Positions 32,984 to 42,406 of a stretch of DNA of 64,000 nucleotides are shown piece after piece; the first letter of the stretch is position 1, and every line of letters begins with the position of its first letter. The DNA is taken from contig OY970337.1 of assembly GCA_963717475.1 (NCBI GenBank), forward strand, positions 1,922,001-1,986,000, in the 5' to 3' direction. The translations under genes and the position numbers were made by a program. Source of the DNA: AC-32 sp963717475 (GTDB lineage Bacteria > Actinomycetota > Thermoleophilia > Gaiellales > Gaiellaceae). Below the pieces are notes generated by a model, which ran no database searches, was not told where the DNA came from, and was given only the letters and a program-made list of their open reading frames with translations.

Positions 32984-34300
32984 CTACAGCCTCAGCGTGA
33001 AGCGGCTGCCGCGACCCGGCTCGCTGTCAACCTCGATCTCGCCGCCGAGTAGCCTCGCGTTCTCCTGTGCGATTGCGAGGCCGAGGCCCGAGCCGCGCCC
33101 GCTGCGCGACGGATCGGCCTTGTAGAAGCGGTCGAACACGTGCGGCAGGTGCTCGGGCGAAATCCCGGGGCCGTGATCCGAGACCTCGACGAAATCGCTG
33201 CCGACCCGGACCTCGACGCCGTCGGCTCCGTGCTCGAGTGCGTTACCGACGAGGTTGGCGAGGATCCGCTCGAGCCGCCGGGGATCGCTGGTCACGACGG
33301 CCTCGCCACCGTCGAGGGCCACTCGCTCCTCCCAGCCGCGCGAGCGCAGGACGGCCCGCGTGAGCGCGGCGAGGTCGACGGTCTCCGCGTGGACGCTCTC
33401 GGCGCCCGCGTCGAGCCGCGAGATCTCCATCAGCTCCTCGACGAGCGTGCGGAGGCGGCCGACGTCCGAGATCAAGAGCTCGGCCGGGCGACGCGACTCT
33501 GCCGGCATTCGGTCGAGGTGCTCCGCGAGCAGCGAGGACTCGCCGACGAGACCTGTCAGCGGGGTGCGGAGCTCGTGCGCGACGTCGGCCGTGAAGCGCC
33601 GCTCGCGCGCCTGGGCGGCCGAGAGCGCCTCGATCTTCGCCTCGAGCGCGCCGGCCATCTCGTTGAACGCCTGCGCCCAGGCGCCGAACTCGTCCTGGCC
33701 TTCGACCGGCAGGCGTGTCTCGAGCAGGCCCTCCGCGAGCGAATGCGCCGCCGCGCTGGCCCGCGCGACCGGCCGCAGGGCCTCCCGTGCGAGCACGGCT
33801 CCCGCGAGCGCGGCGAGGAGCACGAGCACCGCGCCGCCGACGAGCAGGATGTTCCGTAAGACCGCGAGCTCGTGCCGGAGCCCGTCCTCCGAGTAGAAGA
33901 AGTAGAGCTCCCCGCCCTTCCCCGGGGCGCCGACCACGAGGTAGTGCGTGCCGGCCACCGTCTCGCGCTGGTAGCCGAGCTGCCCCTCGCGCACGAGCGC
34001 CTGGAGACCGGCCGGAACCTGGCGAAGCGAGAGGAACCTCGAGCTGTACGTCCGTCCGCCGGTCTGCAGCACGGTGTCGAACCCGCCCGTCGCCTTGTAC
34101 GCCGTCAGCAGCTTCTGGGGGCGGCTCGGCAGGTAGTCCGCGGCTACGCGCAGGTTCTGTCTCGACTGCTCGGCCGACGAGTGGACGGAGTCGCGCAAGA
34201 GGTTGTGCCGGACGACGAAGTACGAGCCCGCCGCAAGCGCCACCGCAGTCACGCCGACAGCGAGCGCGAACGCGATCGTCAGGCGGCGCCGCAGGGTCAC
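32984..34300 (-). CDS. mtrB: MtrB-like sensor histidine kinase
   Basis: A 438-residue membrane kinase. Two helices (residues 8-28 and 150-172) flank an extracellular sensor of about 120 residues. A HAMP domain follows (RPVARASAAAHSLAEG), then the H-box FTADVAHELRTPLTGLVGE with the phospho-His, an N-box (ILANLVGNALEHG), and G-boxes (VSDHGPGIS, GSGLGLAIAQENA). Its start overlaps the regulator stop (ATGA). The order regulator, kinase, GerMN-propeller gene is that of mtrA-mtrB-lpqB, which controls cell wall and division in actinobacteria. The name is by context and is less sure than the kinase call. Confidence 0.8.
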   Translation of the reverse strand: MTLRRRLTIAFALAVGVTAVALAAGSYFVVRHNLLRDSVHSSAEQSRQNLRVAADYLPSRPQKLLTAYKATGGFDTVLQTGGRTYSSRFLSLRQVPAGLQALVREGQLGYQRETVAGTHYLVVGAPGKGGELYFFYSEDGLRHELAVLRNILLVGGAVLVLLAALAGAVLAREALRPVARASAAAHSLAEGLLETRLPVEGQDEFGAWAQAFNEMAGALEAKIEALSAAQARERRFTADVAHELRTPLTGLVGESSLLAEHLDRMPAESRRPAELLISDVGRLRTLVEELMEISRLDAGAESVHAETVDLAALTRAVLRSRGWEERVALDGGEAVVTSDPRRLERILANLVGNALEHGADGVEVRVGSDFVEVSDHGPGISPEHLPHVFDRFYKADPSRSGRGSGLGLAIAQENARLLGGEIEVDSEPGRGSRFTLRL

Positions 34301-34971
34301 CCGAAGCGGTAGCCGACGCCGCGAACCGTCCGGATCAGCTTGGGCTCCTTCGGGTCCTCCTCGACCTTCGCCCGCAGTCGCTGGATCGCGGCGTCGACGA
34401 GCCGGGAGTCGCCGAGGTAGTCGTAGTTCCAGACGAGCTCCAGCAGGAGCTCGCGCGTGAACACCTGCTTGGGCCGCTTCGCCAGCTCGAGCAGGAGCTT
34501 GAACTCCGTCGCGGTCAGCTCGAGCTCCTCCCCCTCGCGCCGAGCCGTGAACCCGGCCGGGTCGATCTCGAGCGGTGGGACGTGGATCATCGCGTCGCCC
34601 GGCTCGGCGGTTGAGCGCCTCAGCACCGCCTTGATCCGCGCGACCAGCTCCGGCAGCTCGAACGGCTTCGTCACGTAGTCGTCGGCCCCGAGCTCGAGCC
34701 CGACCACGACGTCGGTCAGCTCCGAGCGCGCGGTCAACATCACGACCGGCGTTCTGCTCTCGCTGCGAATCTCGCGGAGCACCTCGAAGCCATCGAGCGA
34801 AGGCAGCATCACGTCGAGCAGGACGAGGTCGAAGGCGCCCTGCCGAAACTGGATCAGGCCTTCGCGCCCGTCACCGCTCGTCTCCACCTGGAACCCGGCC
34901 TGCTCGAGGCCGAGCGCAGCCACCTCACGGATCGACGGGTCGTCCTCGACGACCAGCACGTGCGCGTGCAC
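34297..34971 (-). CDS. mtrA: MtrA-like OmpR-family response regulator
   Basis: A 224-residue regulator. The receiver has VVEDD for Mg binding, DLVLLDVMLPSLDGFEVL with the phospho-Asp near residue 53, VMLTARSE and YVTKPFELPEL. The C-terminal winged helix contains QVFTRELLLELVWNYDYLGD and DAAIQRLRAKVE, which are close in pattern to MtrA. The GTG start has TACGCT 6 nt upstream, so the mRNA may be leaderless. It would phosphorylate-dependently bind the paired GTAAC/GCAAC sites in this cluster; that is an inference. Confidence 0.8.
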   Translation of the reverse strand: MHAHVLVVEDDPSIREVAALGLEQAGFQVETSGDGREGLIQFRQGAFDLVLLDVMLPSLDGFEVLREIRSESRTPVVMLTARSELTDVVVGLELGADDYVTKPFELPELVARIKAVLRRSTAEPGDAMIHVPPLEIDPAGFTARREGEELELTATEFKLLLELAKRPKQVFTRELLLELVWNYDYLGDSRLVDAAIQRLRAKVEEDPKEPKLIRTVRGVGYRFG

Positions 34972-35003
34972 AGGTCAAGCGTAGGCCGCACGGGCGGCTG
35001 TTT

Positions 35004-36974
35004 CTAGCGCCTGGGGCCCTTGCCGACCGTCAGGTTCACGCGCGCGCCGTTCGCCAGCCTGCGGCCGGGACGCGGCCTCTGTGCCAGCACGTGGTTCTTC
35101 TTGCGCTGCGACGAGACCTTGCGCGTGACCTTGCCGGTGCGGCAATGCGCCGTCCGGATCCTCGCCTTCGCCCTCGCCAGCGTCAGGCCCACCACGCGCG
35201 GCACCCTGCACGACGCCCTGGGTGGTGGAGGAGGAGGCGGAGGTGGCGGCGGGGGCGGAGGTGGCGGCGGCGGTGGAGGCGGCGGTGGTGGAGGCGGCGG
35301 AGGTGGAGGCGGTGGAGGCGGTGGTGGCGGTGGTGGAGGCGGCGGCGGAGGCGCGAGGCACTCGTCGATCCGGAGCGAGTCGATGCGCCAGCCCGGCGCT
35401 CCAGTCGACTCGTCCGTTCCGAGCCGCCAGCGGAGCTGCACGTTCTGACCGGCCGCAGCCGGGGGCAGGTCGACGGTCGTCGTGACGAACCCGTTGTTCG
35501 AGTTCCCGGTCCAGGCCATCCGCCCTTCGAGAGGGTTCTGGAGACCGGAGTTGAGCGTTCCGCTGTAGCCGGCCTGGACGAAGGTGCCGCCGGCCGTGAC
35601 GATGTCCTGGAAGGCGCCGCCGGCGATCGAGATCTCGAGCACGCCGCCGTCGAAGGTGTGCTCGAGGTAGTAGTTGTTCCGGAACGTGAGCTGAGCGTCA
35701 GGAGTGGAGATCGGGATGTCGGGCGAGGTCAGGCGCTTGTCGCTGGCAACCTGCCCGTCGTCGATGTAGGCGGCATTCGGCAGCGAGTCGGCCGGAGGCG
35801 TAGGCATCCCGCTGTTGGACGTCGTCCAGAGCGGCGGGTCCCCGAGCGTGTTCGCAGCCGTCCAGCCCGTGGGCAGCGCGGGCGGCGTGACGCCGTCGAA
35901 GTTCTCGGCGTATGTCGTGGTGGGGCTCTGGCAGCTCGCGGTCGCGGCGTCGAGCACCTCGGTGGTGTCTGTCGAGCTCGAGCCGTCGAAGCCGCCCGCT
36001 GCGACGAGACGGTTGCCGATCGCTGTGCCGGCGATCTTCGAGCGCGGCACGTTCAGGCTCGGTCCGGCCGTCCAGGTGTTGAGCGCCGGGTCGTAGCTGT
36101 AGGTCGCGCCGGTGGTGGCCCCAGGCAGGTCGGGAATGAGCGGGGCGTCGCCGCCGCCGAAGACCCAGAGCTTCCCACCGGCGACAGCGCCGCCGGGCGT
36201 GTTCTGCGCGACGGGCATGCTCATCTGCTGCGTCCACGTGTCGGCCGCGATGTTGTAGTCCCAGGTGGAGGCGAGCGGAGCCCCGGCCGCGTCTTGCCCT
36301 CCGGCGAGGTAGAGGTGTCCGCCCGCGAGCCCGCCGGCCGCGCCGGCCACCGCGTTCGGGATCGCCGTGCGCGTCACGAACGTGTTCGTGCCGGGGTTGT
36401 ACTCCCACGTCGTGTCGGCGACGGACGTCGGGCTGCTCTGTCCGCCGACCAGGTAGATCTTGCCGTTCGCCGCGTTGTAGCCCGAGGCCATGAACGAACG
36501 CGCGGCAGGCAGGTCCGCTCCGGTGCTCCAGGAGTTCGCGAAGACGTCGTAAATCCTGGTCGCGCTGCTGAAACCGGTCGACGCATCGTCCCCGCCGAAG
36601 ACGTAGACGCGGGGATCCGTCTCCGAGGGGATGTAGACCGCCGAGGCGCCCTCGACCGCGTCGGCCATCGGCGCCCGCTCCTCCCAGCGCTCGTTGACCG
36701 AGTTCCAGCGGTAGGCGGTGTCCACGACCGAGCCCGATTCGCTCGAGTAGCCGCCGAAGAGGTACGCGAAATAGAGCGGGTCGGCCGCAGCCGCGGCGCC
36801 GTAGAGCCCCTGTGTGAGCGGCAGCGGCGAGACGATGTTCCAGGTCGCCGCGGGCGCACTAGGACCTGCAGCGCGTGTGGCCGTCCCGGGCGCGAGCGCC
36901 AACGCCCCCAGCGAGGCGGTCAGCACCGCGATCCGAAGGAGCTTCCTGCCCGTCGAACGCTCCCTCTGCGTCAA
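35004..36974 (-). CDS. Exported Kelch-repeat protein with poly-proline spacer and C-terminal PASTA domain
   Basis: A 656-residue secreted protein. A signal peptide (residues 10-36) precedes six Kelch repeats (LFGG, VFGG, LVGG, LAGG, VFGGG, AAGG, each with a later W). Residues 355-520 form a jelly-roll-like domain (TTYAENFDGVTPPALPTGW, GWRIDSLRIDEC). About 44 prolines follow, and the last 70 residues are one PASTA domain (CRVPRVVGLTLARAKARI and RLANGARVNLTVGKG) with two cysteines. PASTA domains bind cell-wall muropeptides, so this end may hold the protein on the wall. It starts with TTG overlapping the stop of the metalloprotease gene (TTGA). Confidence 0.75.
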   Translation of the reverse strand: MTQRERSTGRKLLRIAVLTASLGALALAPGTATRAAGPSAPAATWNIVSPLPLTQGLYGAAAAADPLYFAYLFGGYSSESGSVVDTAYRWNSVNERWEERAPMADAVEGASAVYIPSETDPRVYVFGGDDASTGFSSATRIYDVFANSWSTGADLPAARSFMASGYNAANGKIYLVGGQSSPTSVADTTWEYNPGTNTFVTRTAIPNAVAGAAGGLAGGHLYLAGGQDAAGAPLASTWDYNIAADTWTQQMSMPVAQNTPGGAVAGGKLWVFGGGDAPLIPDLPGATTGATYSYDPALNTWTAGPSLNVPRSKIAGTAIGNRLVAAGGFDGSSSTDTTEVLDAATASCQSPTTTYAENFDGVTPPALPTGWTAANTLGDPPLWTTSNSGMPTPPADSLPNAAYIDDGQVASDKRLTSPDIPISTPDAQLTFRNNYYLEHTFDGGVLEISIAGGAFQDIVTAGGTFVQAGYSGTLNSGLQNPLEGRMAWTGNSNNGFVTTTVDLPPAAAGQNVQLRWRLGTDESTGAPGWRIDSLRIDECLAPPPPPPPPPPPPPPPPPPPPPPPPPPPPPPPPPPPPPPPPPPPPRASCRVPRVVGLTLARAKARIRTAHCRTGKVTRKVSSQRKKNHVLAQRPRPGRRLANGARVNLTVGKGPRR

Positions 36975-39739
36975 CGCCTGCCTCCCTTACCGACCGTCAG
37001 GTTGACCTTGTGCCCGTTGGCGAAGCGCCTGCCTGCCCTCGGGCTCTGCCTGATGACCTTCCCCTTGAGGCGGTTCGCGGAGGCCTTCCTGGTCACGTTG
37101 CCGACCTTGCAGTGGGCTGCCCTGATCCGCGTCCTCGCCTTGGCCAGCGTCTTGCCGACCACGCTCGGCACCTTGCAGGGCGCCTTCACCGGAGGCGGAG
37201 GCGGTGGCGGCGGAGGCGGCGGAGGCGGAGGTGGCGGTGGCGGCGGTGGCGGAGGCGGAGGCGGCGGCGGAGGCGGAGGCGGAGGCGGAGGTGGCGGCGG
37301 CGGCCCGCCGGTGATCGTGAAGTCCTGGTTCGAGAGATCGAAGAAGACGTTGCCGACGGCCTCGACCTTGATCCGAGCATGGGTCGTCTCGACGAGCGGG
37401 AGCGTCACGGTCTCCGAGCCGTCGTTCGGGACGCTGTCGGCGAGCACGTCGGGATACGTGTGGCCGCCGTCTTCCGAGAGGCTGATCCTCACGTTCGCGG
37501 CGAGCGAGCCTCGGTGCCCGCCACGTTCCCAGGTCACGGTCTGCTGCGAGCCGCCTTCCAAGGTCACCGCCGTCGTTCGGCGAGGTGACGAGGAACGGCC
37601 CGGCGCTGGCCGCGAGCGAGAGCGTCACCGGCGCGCCGTTCACGCCTCCACGCCCATCGCGCACCGTCACGCGGAAGTGAAGCGCGGTCGGCTGGTAGCT
37701 CGCGTTCGGCAGGAACTCCGAGAAGCAGTCGATCTGCGCCGGCGTCGGCGGATCGGGTCCGCGGGCGGGCAGGTTCCGGTTCCGTCGGCGTTCGTGTTGT
37801 TGGCGAGGATCTGGTCGAGGTCCGGGAAGACGCGGGTCGGGTCGGCGGTCGCGTGGTTCTCGCCGGGCGAGTCGTACTGGAGCGTGTCCTCGTCGCTCAC
37901 GTTGGCGATCACGCTGAACTGACGGAAGAGCGGGCCGTTGAGCTTGGTGTTGTCCACCAGGCCGGTTCCGGTGCCGCTGCCGGCGTCGTTCTGCTCCCAG
38001 AGGTACGTGAGCGGGTCGCCGTCGGCGTCGGAGCCGGACCCGGTCAGCGCGAACGGCGTCCGCAGCGGGATCGTGAAGCTGGCAGGCGTGGTGACGGTCG
38101 GGATCGAGTCGCCGGTCGCGGTGACCGCCCCGTGCCGCGTCGTCTGGCCGCCCTTCGCGATCTCCCCCGTGAAGCCGGTGCAGGCGGGAGTGCAGTTGAC
38201 GAGCTCGAGCTCGTCCACGTCCGTGTTGGCCAGCGCCCCGCCGAAGGTGACCGTGAAGGACGTGTCGCTGACGGCGCTGACGGCCGCGGTGCCGCCGGCC
38301 GGCCAGCCGGCGATGTTCTGGATGGCGGCCTGGATCCCGGCCGCGGTGTAGTTGGTCCCGCGGACGATCGCCGGCGAGTCGTTGCCGAGATAGCGCAGCT
38401 GGAACTGGTCGGTCCCGTCGTAGTTCGTCAGCGCGCCCATCTGGACCTCGGAGATGTTCGTCTCCGCCGAGGAGACGTACGACGTGATCTCGTCGAAGCT
38501 GCGCTCCGACCAGTACGGGTCGGAATGGGGCTGCAGGTTGTCCGTCCCGCAGATCCCGGCGTAGGCCATCACCGACGAGCCGCTGCCCGGCTCGACCGAA
38601 GTGCTGCCGTTGCGATTGCCGCCGCCGCAGTTCGACTGGGTGCCGTTGAAGGTGTGGTTGCCGGCGAACTGGTGCCCCATCTCGTGCGCGACGTAGTCGA
38701 CGGCGAAGAAGTCGCCGACCGGGGTCGTGAGGCCGGTGCAGCCCTGCGCCTTGCTGTTGCCGCCGACGACGGCCAGGCTCGCGATCCCGCCCCCGGGCTG
38801 GCCGAGCGCGATGTGCCCGACGTCGAACGCGCTCGCGCCGACCAGGAGGCCGATGACCTGCCGGTTGCGCGTCAGCGTCGAGCCGGTGCAGTTCGTCGCC
38901 TGGGCCGTGGTGAAGCAGGGCGACCCGCCGCAGGGGCCGTTGGCGCCTGTCATCTCGGCGTCGGTGCTCAGGTTGAGCAGGTCGTTGTTCGCGATCAGCT
39001 GGAGCCGGATCGAGGTCTCGTCCTCGTAGACCTGGCTCACGCGGTTGATGAGCGCGGTCTTCGCCGCGGTGACGTTGTCCGCGCCGCCGAAGTAGGTCGC
39101 GTAGGCCGGATCCGTCAGCAGGGCGAGGCGGTAGGTGCGGAGCTGGTCGCCCGTCGCCGCGGGATGCAGCGTGGCCGGAGCGTGACCGAGCGGGCCGCGC
39201 TCGACGAAGGTCCCGTGCGGATCGGCGACCTGGCGCGGGAAGTAGGTGACGTACCGGCGCTGGCTGTTGCGGTAGTAGGGGTCGATGTACCAGCCGCCGT
39301 GCGCCGAGCGGATGGAGGCGTGGAAGCCGATTTGGCTGAGGTCGGCGTGGATGCTCGCGCTGGGATCGTCGATCCCGTGCCCGGCCCACGTGTGGATCCC
39401 CGGGTGACGCCGCGCGAGGCCGGGGGCCATGATCGCCGAGGGCCTGAGCGCGAAGCGCTGGAAGGTCCCGTCGGGGCGGGGCAGCGCGACGACCGCGGTC
39501 GACCCGTTGAGAAGGGCGCGCTGGAGGCCCGCGCGCTCGAGCGCGAAGGTGTGGAGTTGGCCGCGGAGGCTCAGCGCCGGGCGCAGGCGCGCGCTCGCGC
39601 GCAGCGTCGGCGCCGGATGCCAGAACCTCTTCGTCGCCTGCGCATGGAGTTGCCCCGGCTCGTGCCGCGCTCCCGCGGCGCCGGCGAACGCCAGCATGAG
39701 TACGACGACCAGCCCGCTCATCGCCAGCCCAGCCTTCAT
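36971..39739 (-). CDS. Secreted reprolysin-like metalloprotease with poly-proline and PASTA domain (two frameshifts)
   Basis: A protein of about 920 residues with a signal peptide (MSGLVVVLMLAFAGAAG). The catalytic region contains VAHEMGHQFAGNHTFNG, the HExxHxxGxxH zincin motif with a preceding propeptide-like segment. Later domains are PKD- or cadherin-like (SGSDADGDPLTYLWEQND). About 38 prolines then lead to one PASTA domain (CKVPSVVGKTLAKARTRI and RFANGHKVNLTVGKG). Two shifts, near 37765 and 37570, break the 3' third; the reading is restored on both sides. The pairing with the Kelch protein, which shares the same C-terminal module and is translationally coupled, suggests one wall-associated system. 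Confidence 0.75.
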
Positions 39740-39810
39740 CGTGTCCCCTCCCCTCGTCGATGCCCCGCACCATCCTCCGGCCCTGCGGCGAGACTGTCAA
39801 GGCGGAGGGC

Positions 39811-40578
39811 TCAGCCGGCGGCTTCGGCCTTGCGCAGTCCGCGTACGGCCCAGAGCCCGAACAGCAGCACGAGACCGATCCCCACGGCAAAGGCGGCGGC
39901 CACCTGGGTCGGCTCGGCGGCGAGAAAGCCGCGGCCCGCCTCGACCACGCGCGTGACCGGGTTCACGACGGCGACGTCGTGAATCCACCCCTGCAGCAAC
40001 GAGAGCGGGACGTAGACCGGCGCGAAGAAGAGGACCAGGAACACCGGCATCTGCATGATCGGGCCGGCCTGCATCGTCCGCAGCCGCATCGCGACGCCGC
40101 ACGCCCAGAGCAGCGCGGCCACGTTCAGGATGAAGCCGAGCGCGTAGAGCCCGAACAGGTCGATCCCGCTCCCCCCGACCTGCATCCCGAACGTGAACGC
40201 GACCGCGGTCAGCAGCGCGACGGTGACGAACCAGCGGACGAGCGCAGCCGCCCCGTAGCCGAGAACGATCCCGAAGCGGTGCGGAGCGGCCAGCAGCAGG
40301 CGTCGCGCGAACCCGTTCTCGAAGTCGCGCGCGATCCCGAAGCCGGTGAAGACGCCGCCGAACGCGGCCGACTGCAGCAGCACGAACACGAACTGGAACG
40401 CCGTGTAGCCCTGCGGATAGTCGAAGCCGGGCACGTCGCTCACCCGCGCGAGCCCGCCCGCGAAGGCCGTGAAGAAGAAGAGCGGAAAGATCAGCGACGG
40501 GAGCAAGAGCGACGGGTTCGTGAAGACGTTGTGCAGCGTCCGCCACGCAACTGCTCGGGCGACCGCAAGCGTCTTCAC
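39811..40578 (-). CDS. ABC-2-type transporter permease
   Basis: A 255-residue membrane protein with six helices of the ABC-2 exporter type. RTLHNVFTNPSLLLPSLIFP is the amphipathic start followed by helix 1, and GFGIARDFENGFARRLLLA is the conserved cytoplasmic coupling helix. The C-terminal VVNPVTRVVEAGR segment is also typical. It follows the second permease gene by 10 bp and the ATPase gene, so the three form one exporter operon like those for drugs or polysaccharides. Confidence 0.85.
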   Translation of the reverse strand: MKTLAVARAVAWRTLHNVFTNPSLLLPSLIFPLFFFTAFAGGLARVSDVPGFDYPQGYTAFQFVFVLLQSAAFGGVFTGFGIARDFENGFARRLLLAAPHRFGIVLGYGAAALVRWFVTVALLTAVAFTFGMQVGGSGIDLFGLYALGFILNVAALLWACGVAMRLRTMQAGPIMQMPVFLVLFFAPVYVPLSLLQGWIHDVAVVNPVTRVVEAGRGFLAAEPTQVAAAFAVGIGLVLLFGLWAVRGLRKAEAAG

Positions 40579-40588
40579 GATGCTGCCC

Positions 40589-41362
40589 TCATCGGGCCAT
40601 CCGCTCCTTCAGCGCGTGGGACGCGAGCGCGAAGGCGACGATCGAGACGACGAGCGCGATCCCGAATCCGAGAGCGAGCGCCTCCCCGTCCCACCCGGTG
40701 ATGATCAGGCTGCGCACGCACTCGATCAGGTACGAGACCGGGTTCGCGGTGGCGACGTCCCGGAACCAGGCGACCGACATCAGGTTCCGCGGGATGTTCA
40801 TCGACGAGATGAACAGGAAGACGAAGAAGACCGGGAAGAGGCCCTGCACGGCCTCGCCGGAGCCGGTGCGCAGCGCGGCGAAGGCGCCGAGCGCGCCGAA
40901 CGCGAACGAGATGAAGACCGCGAACGCGAGCAGGACGAGCACGCCCGCCACCCCGGACTTGATGTGCACGCCGATCGCGATGCCGACGCTCAGGTAGACG
41001 ATCGCCTGCAGGAGGCCGAGCGTGACGACGCCGCCCAGCTGGCCGCCGAGCACCGCCAGCCGGCGCATCGGCGTCAGCGACAGCCGGCTCAGGAACCCCG
41101 TCTGAATGTCCCGCGCGAGATCGGTGCCCGCGTTCATCGTCGCGAAGAGCGCGCCCTGCATGAACGGAACCGCGAGCGCGAAGGCGACGAACGAGGTCGT
41201 CGGGAACCCCGGCAGCTTCGTCTCGGCCTTGAGCCCGCCCGAGTTGACGGCGAGCAGCATCATCGGAAAGACCAGCGGCCCGATCACGTTCGCCGGCTGG
41301 CGCAGCGTGCGCACCACCGAGCGCCGTGCGAGCACGTAGACCTGGTCTAGAAAGCTGCTCAG
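40589..41362 (-). CDS. ABC-2-type transporter permease (CTG start)
   Basis: A 257-residue permease with six helices. VYVLARRSVVRTLRQPANVI opens the protein and RDIQTGFLSRLSLTPMRRLA is the coupling helix. VATANPVSYLIECVRSLII is the conserved late motif. No ATG, GTG or TTG gives the proper length. CTG at 41362, which overlaps the ATPase stop (CTGA) and is preceded by TGGAG at 5 nt, is the best start. It pairs with the next permease to make the membrane part of the exporter. Confidence 0.75.
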   Translation of the reverse strand: MSSFLDQVYVLARRSVVRTLRQPANVIGPLVFPMMLLAVNSGGLKAETKLPGFPTTSFVAFALAVPFMQGALFATMNAGTDLARDIQTGFLSRLSLTPMRRLAVLGGQLGGVVTLGLLQAIVYLSVGIAIGVHIKSGVAGVLVLLAFAVFISFAFGALGAFAALRTGSGEAVQGLFPVFFVFLFISSMNIPRNLMSVAWFRDVATANPVSYLIECVRSLIITGWDGEALALGFGIALVVSIVAFALASHALKERMAR

Positions 41363-42354
41363 GCGGGCTCCATCGCCAGCCCGCCGCGCGCGCGCTCGTC
41401 CTCCTCCTCGGCCGCGCCCTCGAGCGAGCGGCCGGTCTTGGCGAGGAAGACGTCGTCGAGCGAGGGCTGGTGAAGCTGCAGCTGCTCGACCTTGAGGCCC
41501 TCCGCGTCGAGTGCCCGCACGATCCCGGCGAGGTCGGCCTCGCCCGAGCGCAGCCGCACGGCGACGCCGCGCTCGGAGCCGCACGGCTCGCCGAACGGGG
41601 CAAGGATCGCGCCGGCCCGTTCGCGGTCGGCGGGGTCGGCTGGAACCGCCTCCACCGTCGGCCGGCCGACGGTCGCCTTCAGCTCGGCCGGCGTTCCCTC
41701 GGCGACGATCTTGCCGTGGTCGATGATCCCGACGCGGTCGGCGAGGACGTCCGCCTCCTCGAGGTACTGGGTCGTCAGGAACACGGTCACGCCGTCGTCG
41801 CGGGCGAGGCGTGCGACCTCCTCCCAGAGCGCTGTCCTGCTCTGGATGTCCAGCCCGGTCGTCGGCTCGTCGAGGAAGAGGATCCGCGGCGAGTGGACGA
41901 GCGCCAACGCAAGGTCGAGGCGGCGCTTCATCCCGCCGGAGTACCCGCGCACCTTGCGGTCGGCGGCCTCGGTGAGCCCGACGCGGGTCAGAAGCTCGTC
42001 GGCCCGAGCGCGCCTGATGTCCTTGGGGAGGCCCTGCAGCGAGGCCTGCAGGCGCAGGTGCTCGCGCCCCGTCAGCAGCGGGTCGAGCGCAGCTTCCTGA
42101 AGTGCGGCCCCGATCGTGGAGCGCACTTGCGGGCCTTCGCGCACGACGTCGAAGCCGCCGACGCGGGCCGTCCCCTCGGTGGGCGGCAGCAGCGTCGTCA
42201 GCATCAGCACCGTGGTCGACTTGCCCGCGCCGTTCGGCCCGAGGAATCCGTAGATCTCGCCGGTTGCGACGTCGAGGTCGATCCCGTCGACCGCGCGCGG
42301 GCCTTTCTTGAAGACCCGCACCAGGCCGCGGGCCTCGATCGCATGCCCCTCCAC
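41359..42354 (-). CDS. DrrA-like ABC transporter ATPase
   Basis: A 331-residue ATPase. GFLGPNGAGKSTTVLML is Walker A, GYSGGMKRRLDLALALVHSP holds the signature, and ILFLDEPTTGLD is Walker B, with TTQYLEEADVLADR as the switch region. The C-terminal 100 residues carry a DUF4162-like extension as in DrrA. It energises the two ABC-2 permeases downstream. The GTG start at 42354 is chosen because TAGGGT lies 7 nt upstream; the frame is open to an ATG at 42408. Substrate is unknown: a drug or lipid-linked molecule is typical. Confidence 0.85.
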   Translation of the reverse strand: MEGHAIEARGLVRVFKKGPRAVDGIDLDVATGEIYGFLGPNGAGKSTTVLMLTTLLPPTEGTARVGGFDVVREGPQVRSTIGAALQEAALDPLLTGREHLRLQASLQGLPKDIRRARADELLTRVGLTEAADRKVRGYSGGMKRRLDLALALVHSPRILFLDEPTTGLDIQSRTALWEEVARLARDDGVTVFLTTQYLEEADVLADRVGIIDHGKIVAEGTPAELKATVGRPTVEAVPADPADRERAGAILAPFGEPCGSERGVAVRLRSGEADLAGIVRALDAEGLKVEQLQLHQPSLDDVFLAKTGRSLEGAAEEEDERARGGLAMEPA

Positions 42355-42406
42355 GGGCGGAACCCTAGTCGGACCGCCAGCCATCGCCAGCGGCGATGAT
42401 TCGCTC

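Noticed and set aside
35220..37305. GGN-rich tandem repeats as a CRISPR or satellite array
   Set aside because: They encode the poly-proline spacers of two genes on the reverse strand; there are no spacers or direct repeats of CRISPR type.
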